Source: Hypericum androsaemum (taxonomy: Eukaryota; Streptophyta; Magnoliopsida; Malpighiales; Hypericaceae). Taken from it: 64,000 bases of DNA. The position numbers and the translations under genes were made by a program. The stretch is from positions 5,354,521 to 5,418,520 of the forward strand of contig OZ023193.1 of assembly GCA_963995505.1 (NCBI GenBank). The letters are read 5' to 3'. Below, one piece after another: positions 24,208 to 35,645 of this stretch (within the stretch, counting starts at the first letter, position 1; each line of letters begins with the position of its first letter). Below the pieces are notes generated by a model. The model made no database searches. It worked only from the letters and a program-made list of their open reading frames with translations, and was not told where the DNA came from.

Positions 24208-25175
24208 ATGAGAACGCCAAGGAATTCAGTAGCATGGAAAGTTTGGAGGGACAGTACCCACGACACTGTCAGTGCCTTGTTCTCGCTAGAAAATGAGCCA
24301 GAACAGACTAGAGGTATCTACAAAGGAATTCGAGGTTTAATTGGGAATACATGTTATGGAATTATAACAATCTTGGAGTGGTTTCTTTCCATTTCGAAAC
24401 TTCTCTGGGGAAAGACGGACAGTCACTGGCCGATGATATGGTGCTTGATATTTTAAGCAGGTTACCAGCCAAGGATATCCTTAACTATCGTATGGTGTCC
24501 GCGAGATGGATGTCCCTGACCTCAACTCACTACTTCCGTGATTTACACCTGACGAGATCCCCTCCCATGATTTTACTACATCATTATGTTTCAGAAAGTG
24601 ACTTGAGGTTCTATTCTATTGACTACCCCAGAAGAACCCTGCATCAAAAGATTTGACACGAAGAAGCTGCAGTTAGACTGTCGTAATTCTCCTGTTTTTG
24701 GTGGAACATGCGACGGGCTTATGTTGCTATGGTCCAGGGAAGTGTCAGTAAACTCTCTCTGTTTATATATTTGTAATCCTTTGACAGAGAGAAAAATAAT
24801 GGACGTGGCAGCCGAAGGCTTCTTCTTTTGTGGATTCTGGTTTCACCCGGCTAAGAGAAAGTACTTTTTTCTCACAGTTTCTATTGGTCACGGTAACAGG
24901 TGGGGCTTCCAGTTTAAGATATTTAACTTGCGAGGTGAGAGTACCGTAGTTGGATGGTATGCAGCTTTCCCAAGGGATGATGTGCCTATCAATATCAATG
25001 GTTTACTCCATAACTTACTCAAGCTTACAGATCATACCTGAAATTGCATTATGATTTTCAACATCGATAGCGAGCAAATTGAGTTCAAGCCTCATCCACA
25101 TAATGATCGTTGCAATCATGGACATGGCATGGGTAACAGTTATGGTGCAGACATTTACTTGTTGAAAGTGGAAGG
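24208..25175 (+). pseudogene. F-box protein copy B, 5' part
   Basis: Starts MRTPRNSVAWKVWRD and stays in one frame to about 24440. It shifts frame for the F-box (LADDMVLDILSRLPAKDIL), shifts again before EEPCIKRFDTKKLQLDC, and reaches a stop at about 25041 after LLKLTDHT. Similarity continues past the stop (NCIMIFNIDSEQIEF) up to KVEG at 25175, where copia 2 begins. The 3' part resumes at 33309. Two frameshifts and a stop in addition to the insertion show it is dead. Confidence 0.88.
25171..25175. repeat. target-site duplication gaagg of copia 2, left
   Basis: gaagg is repeated at 33309-33313, right after the other LTR. Confidence 0.9.
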
Positions 25176-25884
25176 TGATAGATTTAACGTGTAATTAACG
25201 AGTAATTATATGTTAAACCAGTTTAATTAATAAACTAATTCGTTAATAATAAATCACTTACTTGTTGAAGCAAGAGGTCCACAAGTTCGGGTCCACAATG
25301 TCTTCGTGCCAGTCGAATTACGATCACATTATAATAGATTCGTAATTGATTTTCACGAGATTTTCTCTATAGAAAATCTGATCAAAACTCAAGGACTATT
25401 CCAGAGTTTTTCTTTCTTATTGAGTGGTTGTCGGCAAACTTCAATTTTGGTTCAGCCAGATTTCTTTTTTTATACGAAAATTTGGTCCATCAGAATGAGC
25501 CACGTGGCACTATTGGGCCGCATGTCTGCCATATGGCATGTCACGTGGTACTTCGGCCGCATGTCCGCCATGTGGCATGCCACGTGGCACTTCGGGCCGC
25601 ATGTCCGCCATGTGGTACTTCGGACCGCATGTCTACCACGTGGCATGCTGCGTGGCAAAGCTATCCCCTAGTTTTGCCACGTGGCACCACGTCAGCGTAC
25701 CACGTGGGCCGCCAACTTTGGCGGCAACTGCGTCAGTGCCACGTCACGGTGACGTGGCGCTTGCGTGGCCTTGTACCGGTCAACTCGGGTTGACCGGCCT
25801 ATTCTACCCAAAATTTGGGCCTGATGGGCCTGGGTCCAATCAGGCACAACAATAATTGCCTGATTGGGCCTTTTAGGTCCAACA
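25176..25884 (-). repeat. copia element 2, 3' LTR (709 bp)
   Basis: Begins tgatagatttaacgtgt and ends ttttaggtccaaca. It contains tandem copies of about 30 bp built on ggccgcatgtccgccatgtggcac (25510-25660). It has six CACGTG motifs, at 25501, 25542, 25581, 25637, 25678 and 25701. It is about 93 bp longer than the 5' LTR because of extra tandem copies. Confidence 0.9.
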
Positions 25885-25906
25885 TCTCCCACTCAATTAT
25901 TATTGA
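25885..25906 (-). other. polypurine tract region of copia 2
   Basis: tctcccactcaattattatt follows the 3' LTR on the plus strand. Its complement has the purine run gagtgggaga next to the LTR. Confidence 0.65.
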
Positions 25907-26826
25907 CATTGATTAACAGCTAAGAGATTTCTTTAAAGGATTTCGTGCCACCAGCATACGTCGAGTGTGTTAAGCTAAATTCAAGAGCACGGACACTTAG
26001 GCTACTTAATAGTAGCATCTCGACAACTTTCTTGTATAATGTATGCTATTACCCCAGGACTCATATCACATTCTATTATTCTCATTAGTGATTTCAAACA
26101 ATTATATTCGGGTTCACTATTGTACTTTTCAATACAATTGGTGCACCTGAACCACGAAACTCAGAATGTGATGAACAGAGTTCCTTCTCCCTTAACTATA
26201 TTCTTTTCATAATGATACAGCCTACTTTTCTGGTCAGCCCTGCTAGGTCGAATCGCTATGCCATAACCTTTTCATGAACTTTCCAAGCTAGCAGCACTGG
26301 ACCATACTTCCAGAATATGTTTAGGATCTTAAAGGTAGGTTTCGGGAATCACAGTTCTCGAAAATTGGTCTCACACCAGGGGTTGTGAAATCACTCAATA
26401 TTTTGATCCCATCCAGTGGTCGAGTAGCACACATGATACTGATCACGTGTTACGGTGTACATTCCTTTTTTAAAAGAACACATGTCATTTAATATCATAC
26501 TAGAGTATCAGCCTTAGCTTAACTCTAGGCTAATAGGACAGACAGTATGACAAGTTCTACTTATATCTTATCATATGGATTGTAGAAAATCTAACTGCAG
26601 CAACTTATTCCTGCATCCCATAAGAAAACTTGCTCTTGAGCAAGATGGCATTCCGTTATAGGACATGCACTTATGAATGTCCAATAACTGCCTCATCTCA
26701 TCTAGGAATCAACTTCTTAACTCCCACTGAGGTAAACACCCGTGTGAGTGGGCTACTTCTCTGTCCGACATGTTTCATAATTAACTCATATTGCCAAATA
26801 AAACTTCTATATTCTAACTAATTAGA
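25907..26826 (-). other. copia 2 sequence between pol and 3' LTR
   Basis: About 0.9 kb without a convincing frame on either strand. Some copia lineages carry an env-like frame here. I see none. Confidence 0.5.
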
Positions 26827-29800
26827 TTACAAATAAAACCGTCGTAAACCCAGTGACTTAACATATTTCTCGAACACTTCTCGAGGTAATACTTTACTCA
26901 TTGGATCTGCGGCCATATCTTGTGTAGATATGTATTTCATACACAGTTCTTTATATTTTACTAAACTTCTAACAAAGTGAAATTTAATATCTATATGCTT
27001 AGCCCTGCTATGGAATCTAGGATCCTTAGCATAGGCTATAGCTGCCTGGTTGTCGCATAATAGACTCACGGGCTCTGTTGAGTTGATCAGGGAGAGATGG
27101 CTTAAGAATCTCTTCAACCATACCGCTTCTTGTGCAGCATGAGCTGAAGCTATATATTTTGCTTCTATTATTGACAGGGATACACAGGTTTGCTTGTTAC
27201 TGCTCCATGAGATAGTACCCCCGCCCAATAAGAAAATAAATCCAGATGTAGACTTATTCTTGTCCACATCGCCTCCCCAATCAGCATCAGTATAGCTACC
27301 CAATATCAGGTCACGGCCTTGATAGCATAAGGAGTATTCTACAGTAGTGTTCAAATATTTCAAAATCCCTTTGACAGCCTTCCAGTGAGCACTGCCTGGA
27401 TCAGACTGATATCTGCTTGCTATCCCAACAGCATAGCAAATATCAGGTCTGGTACACAATATTACATACATCAGGCATCCAACTGCGTTGGCATAAGGAA
27501 TCTTCTCCATGTTCCCACATTGTTTAGCTATTTTTGGGCACATGTCCTTACATAAATTATGACCTTTAACCAATTGGACATACTTTGGGTTACTGTGGTC
27601 ACATTTGAAACGTTCTACTACTTTGCGAATATATGTCTCTTGTGAAAGAGACACTATTCTTTTCGAACGATTTCTTGAAATCTTAACTCCGAGTATGTAA
27701 TCTGCTTCACCCATGTCTTTTATTTCAAAGTTAAAAGATAACTAACTAATCTTTGATTTCGACAAGAAATCTCATGTCATTTCCAGCTAAAAGGATATCA
27801 TCAACATACAAAGTGATGATGACAAACTTCTTTCCTGATCACTTAACATACACGCAGTGATCTTCGTCTATCATTAAAAAATTATGATGAATGATCGTAT
27901 TATGAAAGTGAATATACTACTGTCTAGACGACTGCTTAAGGCCATAAATTGATCTATTCAATTTGCAAACTTCGTGTTCGTAGCCTTTTTGAATATAGCC
28001 CTCAGGCTGAATCATGTAGATTTCTTCATCCAATTCTCCATGGAGAAAAGCAGTTTTTACATCCATTTGATATAATTCTAGATTCATGTTAGAAACCATA
28101 GCTAAAATGACCCTAATTGACGTAAATCTAACAACAGGTACAAAAGTCTCCTCATAGTCTATTTCAGCATGTTGTTTGAACCCTTGGGCAACCCAACGCG
28201 CTTTGTATCTTTCGATACTGCCATCTGCATTGCGCTTGATTTTGAGAATCCACTTATTCTCAATTGCCCTACGCCCCTTAGGTAGGTCGACCAGATTCCA
28301 AACCTGGTTTTTGATCATAGAAGACATTTCTTCTTCTATAAAGCTCCAGATACATTCTTTGGCTCATCTTCATCCTGTAGGATGGCCAGAAGAATTTTAC
28401 TTGGACCACCAAATTTCTTTAGTGATACCAAGAACACATTAGCCTCGCCTTCGATGTCAAATCGTCAGCGTGGTATGCTAGTTTTGCTAGACCTACGATA
28501 TTCCTGATTTTGATAAACATTTCTCATATATTCATCATATCTAGGAATCGCACTCTCACTGGGTAAAAATACCATACTCCCACTGGAATAAGGAATTACC
28601 TCCCTTTCAGGACTCAGATCACGACCTTCCGGATCATTTTGAGTTGTAAAATTTCTATCTTCCTCCTCAATTCTCCCACTCGGAAGAAGCGATCCAGTTG
28701 ATTCTGGTTCATCTGTCTCATAAAGAGTAAGGTCATTACTAACGTCCCACAACTTTGGAAATTCATTTTTCAAAAATGTGGCATCACGTGATTCAAATTC
28801 GGTTACATGTCCATCGTCCAGTTCACCTACGAACACGTATCCTTTAGATACCTCTGGGTATCTTATAAAGATACTTTTTCTACCTCTCGGTCCTAGTTGA
28901 CCGAAAGTACTTGAGGTAGAATGGACATAGGACGCACACCCCCATGGCTTAAAATAGGATAGATCGGGCTTTCGATCTGTCCACATTTCATAAGGAGTGG
29001 CTGTAACAGACTTAGAGGAAACACGGTTTAGAACGTATGCGGCAGTGAGGAGCGCATCTCCATATAATGATATAGGCAAATTTGTCTCTGCCATCATTGA
29101 TCTAATCATGTCAAGGAGGGTTCTATTCCTTCTTTCAGCAACCCCGTTTTGCTGGGGTGTATAGGGAATGGACAACTGATGTTCAATCCCTTTTTCAATG
29201 CATAGAGCTTTGAACTCATCAGAAAAATATTCACGGCCACGATCAGTTCGCAAGGCCTTTATCTTTCTGTCCTTCTAATTCTCAACAAAATGCATGTATG
29301 TTATGAAGTAGTTTAAGGCTTCAGACTTGTGAGAAATCAGGTATATCAGACCATATCTAGTATAGTCGTCAATGAAGATGATGAAGTAATATGCTCCATG
29401 CCTTGCCCTCACGTTCATTGGACCACAGATGTCAGAATGGACTAATTGTAATAGAAATTCGGCTCTAGCCCTAGTACCGAAAAGTTTCCTTGTGCTTTTT
29501 CCTTCTAGACAGTTTACGCATCTGGGTAATATAGATCTCTCTACATTTTCCAGTAGTCCTGCCTTAGCTAGACGGGTTAAACAATCCTGACCGATATGGC
29601 CTAGTCTAGAATGCCACAGTTTAATATCATCTTCCGATGAGTTTGAACTAGTGACGAAGGAAAAACTTTCACAAGGATCAATATCCAGAATCAAAAAATA
29701 TTCAGATATATATCCAAGGCCAAAATAGGCATCATCCAAAAATAATCTAACAGTGTCGTCCTTAAACAGCAACCGAAAATCTAAAGATATTAAGGCCAAA

Positions 29801-30108
29801 ACTGAGATCAGGTTCCTTCGAATGTCTGGAGCAAACAACACGTCATGTAAAAGAAGGGCACGACCACCACGAAGGTGCAATTTACAAGTGCCCAGGCCTT
29901 TCACATTCACGCACGAGTTGTTACCGACAAAAATAGTTTTTGCTCCAGCCGGCAACTGCCTGTATTCAATGAACGAACAACGGTCTCTAGCTATATGGTC
30001 TGTCGCTCCTGAATCAATCATCCACATAGAATGTGACTCAGTTAGAAGGGTACAAGAGGATACATATAACTTACTCACACTTGAGTTTAGTTGTACCTGC
30101 TTGGGCAT
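26827..30108 (-). pseudogene. copia 2 pol: protease, integrase, RT, RNase H (broken)
   Basis: Segments on the minus strand. 30108-29275 holds protease (WMIDSGATDHIAR) and the integrase zinc and first catalytic part (LWHSRLGHIGQDCL, CVNCLEGKSTRKL, VHSDICGP, FIDDYTRYG). 29253-28465 holds the rest of integrase (RTDRGREYFSDEF, QQNGVAERRNRTLLD). 28327-27917 holds RT (ENKWILKIKRNADGSIERY, MDVKTAFLHGELDEEIYM). The RT active site lies in another frame near 27815 (LYVDDILLAGND). 27714-26827 holds RNase H (SYTDADWGGDVDKNKSTSGF, CDNQAAIAYAKDPRFHS). Long stretches are open, but at least three frame breaks separate them. Confidence 0.92.
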
Positions 30109-30109
30109 C

Positions 30110-30569
30110 TTGCAATCTTTTGCAAAATGTCCCTTCTATTGACAGTTAAAACATTTCACTTTTGAAATGTTAAACTTCTTTTTCTTTTTAGCCTTGGAGC
30201 CATCCAACTTGGTTCCATGGTTTTCAGCCTTTGGAGTTTCTTTACACTTCCTTCCCTTTACCTTTCTTCTTTTTTCCACCACTCCCAGTCGAACAAATCG
30301 AATGGGCTTCAGGGTGGGATTTCATAGCTAGGAGGTGATCCTCCTCCAGCTCAAGGTGTCTGGCAACATCATCAAATGTTACCAAATGGTCGGAATGGGT
30401 AAGATTCATCTTCATCTTCAGGCTCATCCATTATCACATGTATGTGCTCCAGAACTTCTTGTTCCTCAAGCACATATTGGATTTTCATGCTCTAATTCTC
30501 ATAGTTTTCACCGTTGAGTTTTAACTCACGATTTAACTCAGCTATGATAGATTTAGAAACAACTGACAT
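30110..30569 (-). pseudogene. copia 2 gag, internally deleted
   Basis: The ATG at 30569 starts MSVVSKSIIAELNREL. After GENYEN comes a TAG where copia gags usually have IW. QYVLEEQEVLEHIHVIMDEP follows and then jumps to NLTHSDHLVTFDDVARHLE. The whole is only about 460 bp, where a gag with its central domain would need roughly 700 bp or more, so the middle is missing. A zinc knuckle CFNC(Q, stop)KGHFAKDC at 30157-30110 also holds a stop. Confidence 0.8.
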
Positions 30570-30935
30570 TTCTATAGGGAATTTTTAATATGAGAACATA
30601 TTAGAAATTTGATTTGGCAATATGATTCAATTTACTAAACACTCATAACTTTTAACGATACGAAGTCTTTGATTAACCTCAAAATCGAAATGGGTCGCAG
30701 GCATGCTTTCCCTCACCATTCAAGTATTAATTTTAAACTTCAACTGTTTCAAGTTCATCAATAGTAAACTCAAGTGGAAGCAACTAAACAAACATCTTTG
30801 TCTAATTACACGCATTACATATACATTTGTACATTCTGAGTTTACATGCACATAAAAAACTCAGACAAGGTCTCAACCTATGTACAAAATTCCCCCAAAA
30901 ATAACATATGTATATGAGGACAGTTAAACATGTAA

Positions 30936-31532
30936 TCACATGAGGATCGGGTGTCCAGGCGATCCGGTAGGAGAATCTAGATACATATCTGGATCCGGGT
31001 TCGAGGACGATCCTGTGGGGACCGGGTGCGAGGACAATCTGGCGAAGGATTCCAAGTTCACCACCGGAACTTGGATCGATTCCATAATCCAGATGATCAG
31101 GAGCGGAGGAAAATTGTAATGGTATTCCTTAGCAAGGTAGCGGTTTAAGATCAAACTGCTTCGCAACTCCAGAACAGGAGAAGGTATCATTTCTCTTAGA
31201 AGACCCCTCTCCTCGAGATAGTGGATCAGACCATAGAGGGCATCTCTATGGGTATTGATCTCGGGCTCCGAGAAGACACACATATCTTCTTGGATTTTCA
31301 GCGTGACCAGGAGGTCTCGAAACATGGAGGGCCAGTCCTCTCCATAATTATAACCTCCGGCCCAGATGCAGTCTTGCATCTCTGGGTGAACAGCTTCGAT
31401 ATGCTCAACGATGACATACATGTCATCCTTAGGCACTCGCAGTGATAAACGGCGCTTTAGAACCTTTTGTCGAAGTTCCGTTGCACAGAAGTTCAGATAC
31501 CTTTCTCTAGTAGCAATCGAATCTTGTATCAA
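30936..31532 (-). CDS. extra 198-codon ORF in copia 2 leader, unknown
   Basis: This open frame has the same orientation as gag-pol and lies between the primer-binding site (32692) and gag (30569). It starts MIQDSIATRERYLNFCATEL and is mixed charged/aliphatic, with a Cys/Trp-containing middle (QDCIWAGGYNYGEDWPSM) and a Ser/Pro-rich tail (SSHPVPTGSSSNPDPDMYLD). No zinc knuckle, protease or RT motif is present, no signal peptide or clear membrane span, and I do not recognise a family. It could be an element accessory gene, a captured host exon set, or chance. Length 597 bp without a stop in otherwise decaying AT-rich leader suggests past selection. Expression is unknown. Confidence 0.5.
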   Translation of the reverse strand: MIQDSIATRERYLNFCATELRQKVLKRRLSLRVPKDDMYVIVEHIEAVHPEMQDCIWAGGYNYGEDWPSMFRDLLVTLKIQEDMCVFSEPEINTHRDALYGLIHYLEERGLLREMIPSPVLELRSSLILNRYLAKEYHYNFPPLLIIWIMESIQVPVVNLESFARLSSHPVPTGSSSNPDPDMYLDSPTGSPGHPILM

Positions 31533-32680
31533 TTACAAGTCAATTTCGGGTTAATTCTCATATTCTCCCAAAATAGGATTGAAAAACTCATTTTTCAATC
31601 TTTTGATGATTATACTATGGATCAATTCATGTGATTTTAGTTAAATTTAACATATCTCGGAACTCGTTCCAAAATATTTTCTTTTTAAGTTTATTAAAAA
31701 TGTCGTTATAATTTTAATAAACCAAATTGACAAAAATTTCTCAAAATTTTTATCAATTTATTAAATTTTAATTGAATAAAAACTAATTTTATCCAATTAA
31801 AAGAGAAAAAACCCAACATTTAAGTCCAATTTAAGTCAAAATTGACCATAAATCGGGTTAGGTCGAACAAAGAAACCAAGTCAATTCGACCGATTTTTTT
31901 ATTTTCTTGACCAGGGTATAAATATTTTCGGGAAAATTTAGAAATTACGATTTTGTCCCTCGCATATTTTTCCCTTTAACTTTCTCTCTCTTCTCCAGCG
32001 AGCGCCGAAGGCGGCTGAATCTCCACCCACGACTGCGGCACAACGGCGGCGAACCAACAGCCGAGACCGGTCGCAATCGACTCGCCGCGGTGTCGCGAGC
32101 TCGTCGGTAGCAGCCTCGCGAGCCGTCGTGCCTCCATGCTCCGTCGCGGTCGTCTTCTCTGTTCTGCGCGTCTCTGCCATCGTCGGCTTCGATCTTCATT
32201 TTTCGAAGACGTCGATCCAAGAAAGTGGTATCGGAACGTCGAGGAGAAGCCGGAGAATCGACTATCGTCGATCTACGGCGTCGAAATCGTCAGATTTCTG
32301 GCGAAATCGAAGAGAATCGATTTAGGGAAAATCGTCCCAAATCGCCCGATTAGGTTTTTTGTTGATTTGGGGATTTTTGGTCAAATTTCTAATTAATCCC
32401 CAAGTTTTCCAAAAATTGCACCAAAGTCCATGACACGCAGGTACCACGTAGGCGATCAATTTTCATATTGGTACCTTAAGATTTTGCGCGTGTGCGAATT
32501 TGCCCGCGTGGTTAGGCAAAATTGAATTTAGTCCCGCTGGTTCTAAATTAATTATATTAAAGTCCAACAGATTATGATTTTCAATAAAATCACAATTAAT
32601 ACAATTTTTTAACCCAATAAATCACATAATTACTTGAATTAAAATATCATATCATCATCAAAACATAGTTTCAACTATGC
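31533..32680 (-). other. copia 2 untranslated leader with a GC-rich island
   Basis: 31540-31930 is AT-rich. 31975-32340 is abruptly GC-rich, with gcggcg/cgccgg phrases on both strands, like a plant 5'UTR or first exon. It has an 80-91-codon minus-strand frame (32220-31938) of Arg-rich low-complexity sequence. I do not call a protein. Confidence 0.45.
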
Positions 32681-32692
32681 TCTCATACCAAT
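32681..32692 (-). other. primer-binding site of copia 2
   Basis: ctcataccaatt lies directly inside the 5' LTR. Its complement contains ttggtatgag, close to the initiator-Met tRNA site used by copia elements. Confidence 0.75.
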
Positions 32693-33308
32693 TGATAGAT
32701 TTAACGTGTAATTAATGAGTAATTATATATTAAATCTATTTAATTAACAAACTAATTCGTTAATAATAAATCACTTACTTGTTGAAGCAAGAGGTCCACA
32801 GGTTCGGGTCTACAATGTTTTCGTGCAGTCGAATTACGATCATGTTATAACGGATTCGTAATTAATTTTCACGAGATTTTCTCTATAGAAAATCTGATCA
32901 AAACTCAAGGACAATTCCAGAGTTTTTCTTTCTTATTGAGTGGTTGTCGGCAAACTTCAATTTTGGTTCAGCCGGATTTCCCTTTTTATAGGGAAATTCG
33001 GTCCATCATAAAGCGCCACGTGGCACTGTTGGGCCGCATGGCTGCCATGTGGCACTTCGGACCGCATGTCCGCCACGTGGCACTTTGGACCGCAAGTCTG
33101 CCACGTGGCACCACGTCAGCGTGCCACGTGGGCCACCAACTTTGGCGGTAACTACGTCAGCGCCATGTCACGCTGACGTGGCGCTTGCGTGGCCTTGGGC
33201 CGGGCACCTCGGGTTGACCGGCCCATTCCACCCAAAATTTGGGCCTGATGGGCCTGGGCCCAATCAGGCACAATAATAATTACCTGATTGGGCCTTTTAG
33301 GTCCAACA
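32693..33308 (-). repeat. copia element 2, 5' LTR (616 bp)
   Basis: Same ends as 25176-25884 (tgatagattt...ggtccaaca). It has four CACGTG motifs (33017, 33074, 33102, 33125) and fewer tandem copies. Point differences from the other LTR are scattered, so some time has passed since insertion. Confidence 0.9.
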
Positions 33309-33644
33309 GAAGGGTCATTAGGTATTGCTCACGTTTGTTTTAGCCGCCATAACCTTCATTTGTGGATCCTTGCGGACCATAAAACTTGGCGTTGGATATC
33401 AAGGTATAAACTCAATCTTAATTGGTATCCCTCTGTGGGTGCAATTCGCTCATTAAATTGCATACAAAAAGGTGAGATGCTGATGCATTATGATTATAAT
33501 AGATTGTTTGATGTCAATCTTGAAACAAGACGGGTCAGAAAGATACATATTAGTATTAGTTATCCTAAGGATGATAGATTTCTCAGCGCAACCACTTATG
33601 CGAGTAGTCTTGTTGGTATGCATCGTTTGGCCTCTTTAATATGA
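33309..33644 (+). pseudogene. F-box protein copy B, 3' part
   Basis: Resumes at the second gaagg with EGSLGIAHVCFSRHNLHLW and continues in one frame to HRLASLI and a stop at 33644. It aligns with the C-termini of copies A, E and F. It fits the break at 25175 once the element and one gaagg are removed. Confidence 0.9.
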
Positions 33645-33659
33645 AATTCTTATTTATCG

Positions 33660-34230
33660 TTCAGAATAAATTTTGAGAGAGAGGGAGAGAAATTTGAGAC
33701 TGTTTTTGGTAATTTACCAAATTAACGCATCGTTAACAACTTATCCCAATGTATGTCATCGTTGGCAGTTGCCAGGGTTTGAGACCTTGTCGCTCGTTAT
33801 TCCAATTTCTTTATATCATGAGAGCAATTTTTTGGTGTTACGTTAATAATTTCTATAGAGTATAGGCTAAAACGCCATGTCAAAAGGAAAAGGTCGAGAC
33901 AAAGTAATTAAATTTGTTAGAAAAAATTAGATTAATCCTAAATTTGAACATGTGGATGTGGTATAGATTTCGATTCATTTAAAAAGTTTTGTTTTTAAAA
34001 TTTTACAGATATAAAAATTATTATTAGGAAAATTATACAACTTTCAAAGAAAATTTGTAGCCGTGGCATGTAGTTTCAATGACAAATCAATTTAAATGTT
34101 TTCTTGTTCTGAATTCTTTTTTATGTAACCCAATAACTACTAATTTCATCTCTCTCTTTCTTTTATATCGAATTTTATTTCAAATTTTTAAATTTGAAAA
34201 ACATATAAAAGACTATTAATAATTAATAAT
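33660..34230. other. spacer between F-box copies B and C
   Basis: AT-rich; no gene recognised. Confidence 0.45.
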
Positions 34231-35645
34231 AATAGACAAAAATACAGAACGATTTTCCCTATATATTTATTGCGGTTAGGGCTTCAATCTTTAAACTGGT
34301 TAGTCACAATCCGGAGATCGGATTGACCCAATCAATCCGGCAATGACTCACGATTGTCTTGATCCTTTAACTGACACATCCAGCCCAACTAGATGTACCA
34401 AAAACTGAAGAAAACTTCTTCACTAGTTCTGGAGGGGTCTGGATTGGGCACGGAATGCTCAGATTCCGAACCGTTCGGAATGAAGACACGCGGGGACTTT
34501 TTTGCAAACGCGCTAAAATACGGGGACCAAAATGAAAAAAACCACGCACAAACGCAGGCCGGATACAAATGCCATTATCGCATAACTGTGCATGCCAATA
34601 TCACATAACTGTGCATGCCACTATCACATAACTGCGCATGCCAGTGTGACCTTTTTGCAAAAAAGCTAAAATATGGGGGACCAAAATGAAAAAAACCACG
34701 CGCGCCATTATCATCAACGGGGACTTGCCACTGTCAAAAATACACATGCCATTATCACATAACTGCGCTTGCCATTATCACATAACTGCACTTGCCATTA
34801 TCACATAACTACGCTTGCCACTGCGGTCCCCTTTCACTCCAAATCGTACGGAATCGATTCCTTCACTCCGTGCTCAATCCACTCCCGTTCTGGAGAACCG
34901 TTTTTTAAAAATAAACTCAAAAATACTAAATGGTGACTGTCTCAAAAACCAAGTTGCAATAATATCGATCTTTATTGCGACCTCTATCATATCTAACCGC
35001 CCAGAAACATGAGACATTATCTAACCCACTGTCTAACACACATGAATAGTGAATTTAAGCGTATAGGGAAAATTATATATTAGTATTTTATGGTTTGACG
35101 TATTCCCATTAAGAAACTATTTACCTTTCCTATGTTACATATTAGTACCTTATGGTTTGACATATTGCCTAACGCATGAGGGTTTGTTTTGTCGAGGATG
35201 AAATGTTCAAGGTGCTCAGGACTGGCAAGAGGAAAGGTAAATGTGAGACATTATCTAACCCTTTCTAACTTGTCGCCGATCCAACTGCCTCCGACACAGA
35301 ATTTATTTTCCTTGAAGGTGAAAAAAAAAGGTTTGTACGAAGTTCTCTTCAAAGTTTTTATCTTTCTTCCAAATTGGAAAATTTGTGATTAACCATGGTG
35401 GGTTTTTGTTTTTCTTTGCCTCCTTTCTATGCTTTTTCTCATGTTTAATTTTAGTGGACCTGGAACTTGTGGCAACGGATCGAAGTTCTATATATCTCTC
35501 CCAGGAATTCTTTTAGCCTCAAGAGTCAGTTGAATCAGGGGAATTCATCTGTGAAGCTTGAGTAGCACCATGAAATCTGGCCTTTTGAGTCTCGATTTTA
35601 TCGGCGACGCTTCCTGATTAGATGGCGGACAAGAAAACGTAGCCA
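34231..35645 (+). pseudogene. F-box copy C: promoter and leader only
   Basis: Similar to 19095-19950 of copy A. Shared segments include the attttccctatatattt promoter stretch, ccaactagatgtac, tattgcgacctct with gaaacat.agacatta, the leader module (ggtttgtacgaagttctctt), and gcttcctgattagatggcgg ending in the short ATG segment at 35621, which here meets a stop (MADKKT). No F-box exon follows. MITE M2 is inserted into the promoter part. Confidence 0.65.
34426..34895. mobile_element. MITE M2 (MULE type) in copy C promoter
   Basis: Flanking gttctggag at 34426-34434 and 34887-34895 is a perfect 9-bp target duplication. The element is 34435-34886. Tips are gggtctggattgggcacgga and, inverted, gggagtggattgagcacgga. 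The interior carries tandem copies of a 22-23 bp unit (gccattatcacataactgcgc, 34570-34820). It is absent from the corresponding place in copy A. Related to M1 and M3. Confidence 0.85.

Larger units (their letters stand above)
25176..33308 (-). mobile_element. Ty1-copia LTR retrotransposon 2 (8133 bp), inserted in F-box copy B
   Basis: Full structure: LTRs of 709 and 616 bp, 5-bp target duplication (gaagg), primer-binding site, polypurine tract and copia-ordered pol on the minus strand. It is unusual in three ways. There is about 2.1 kb between the primer site and gag, with a 198-codon open frame in the same orientation. Gag is shortened. The LTRs carry G-box-rich tandem repeats in different numbers. 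Stops in gag and frame changes in pol make it non-autonomous. Confidence 0.93.

Noticed and set aside
25428..25892. Overlapping open frames of 60-121 codons in the copia 2 LTR
   Set aside because: They come from translating the tandem G-box units in several frames on both strands; composition explains them.
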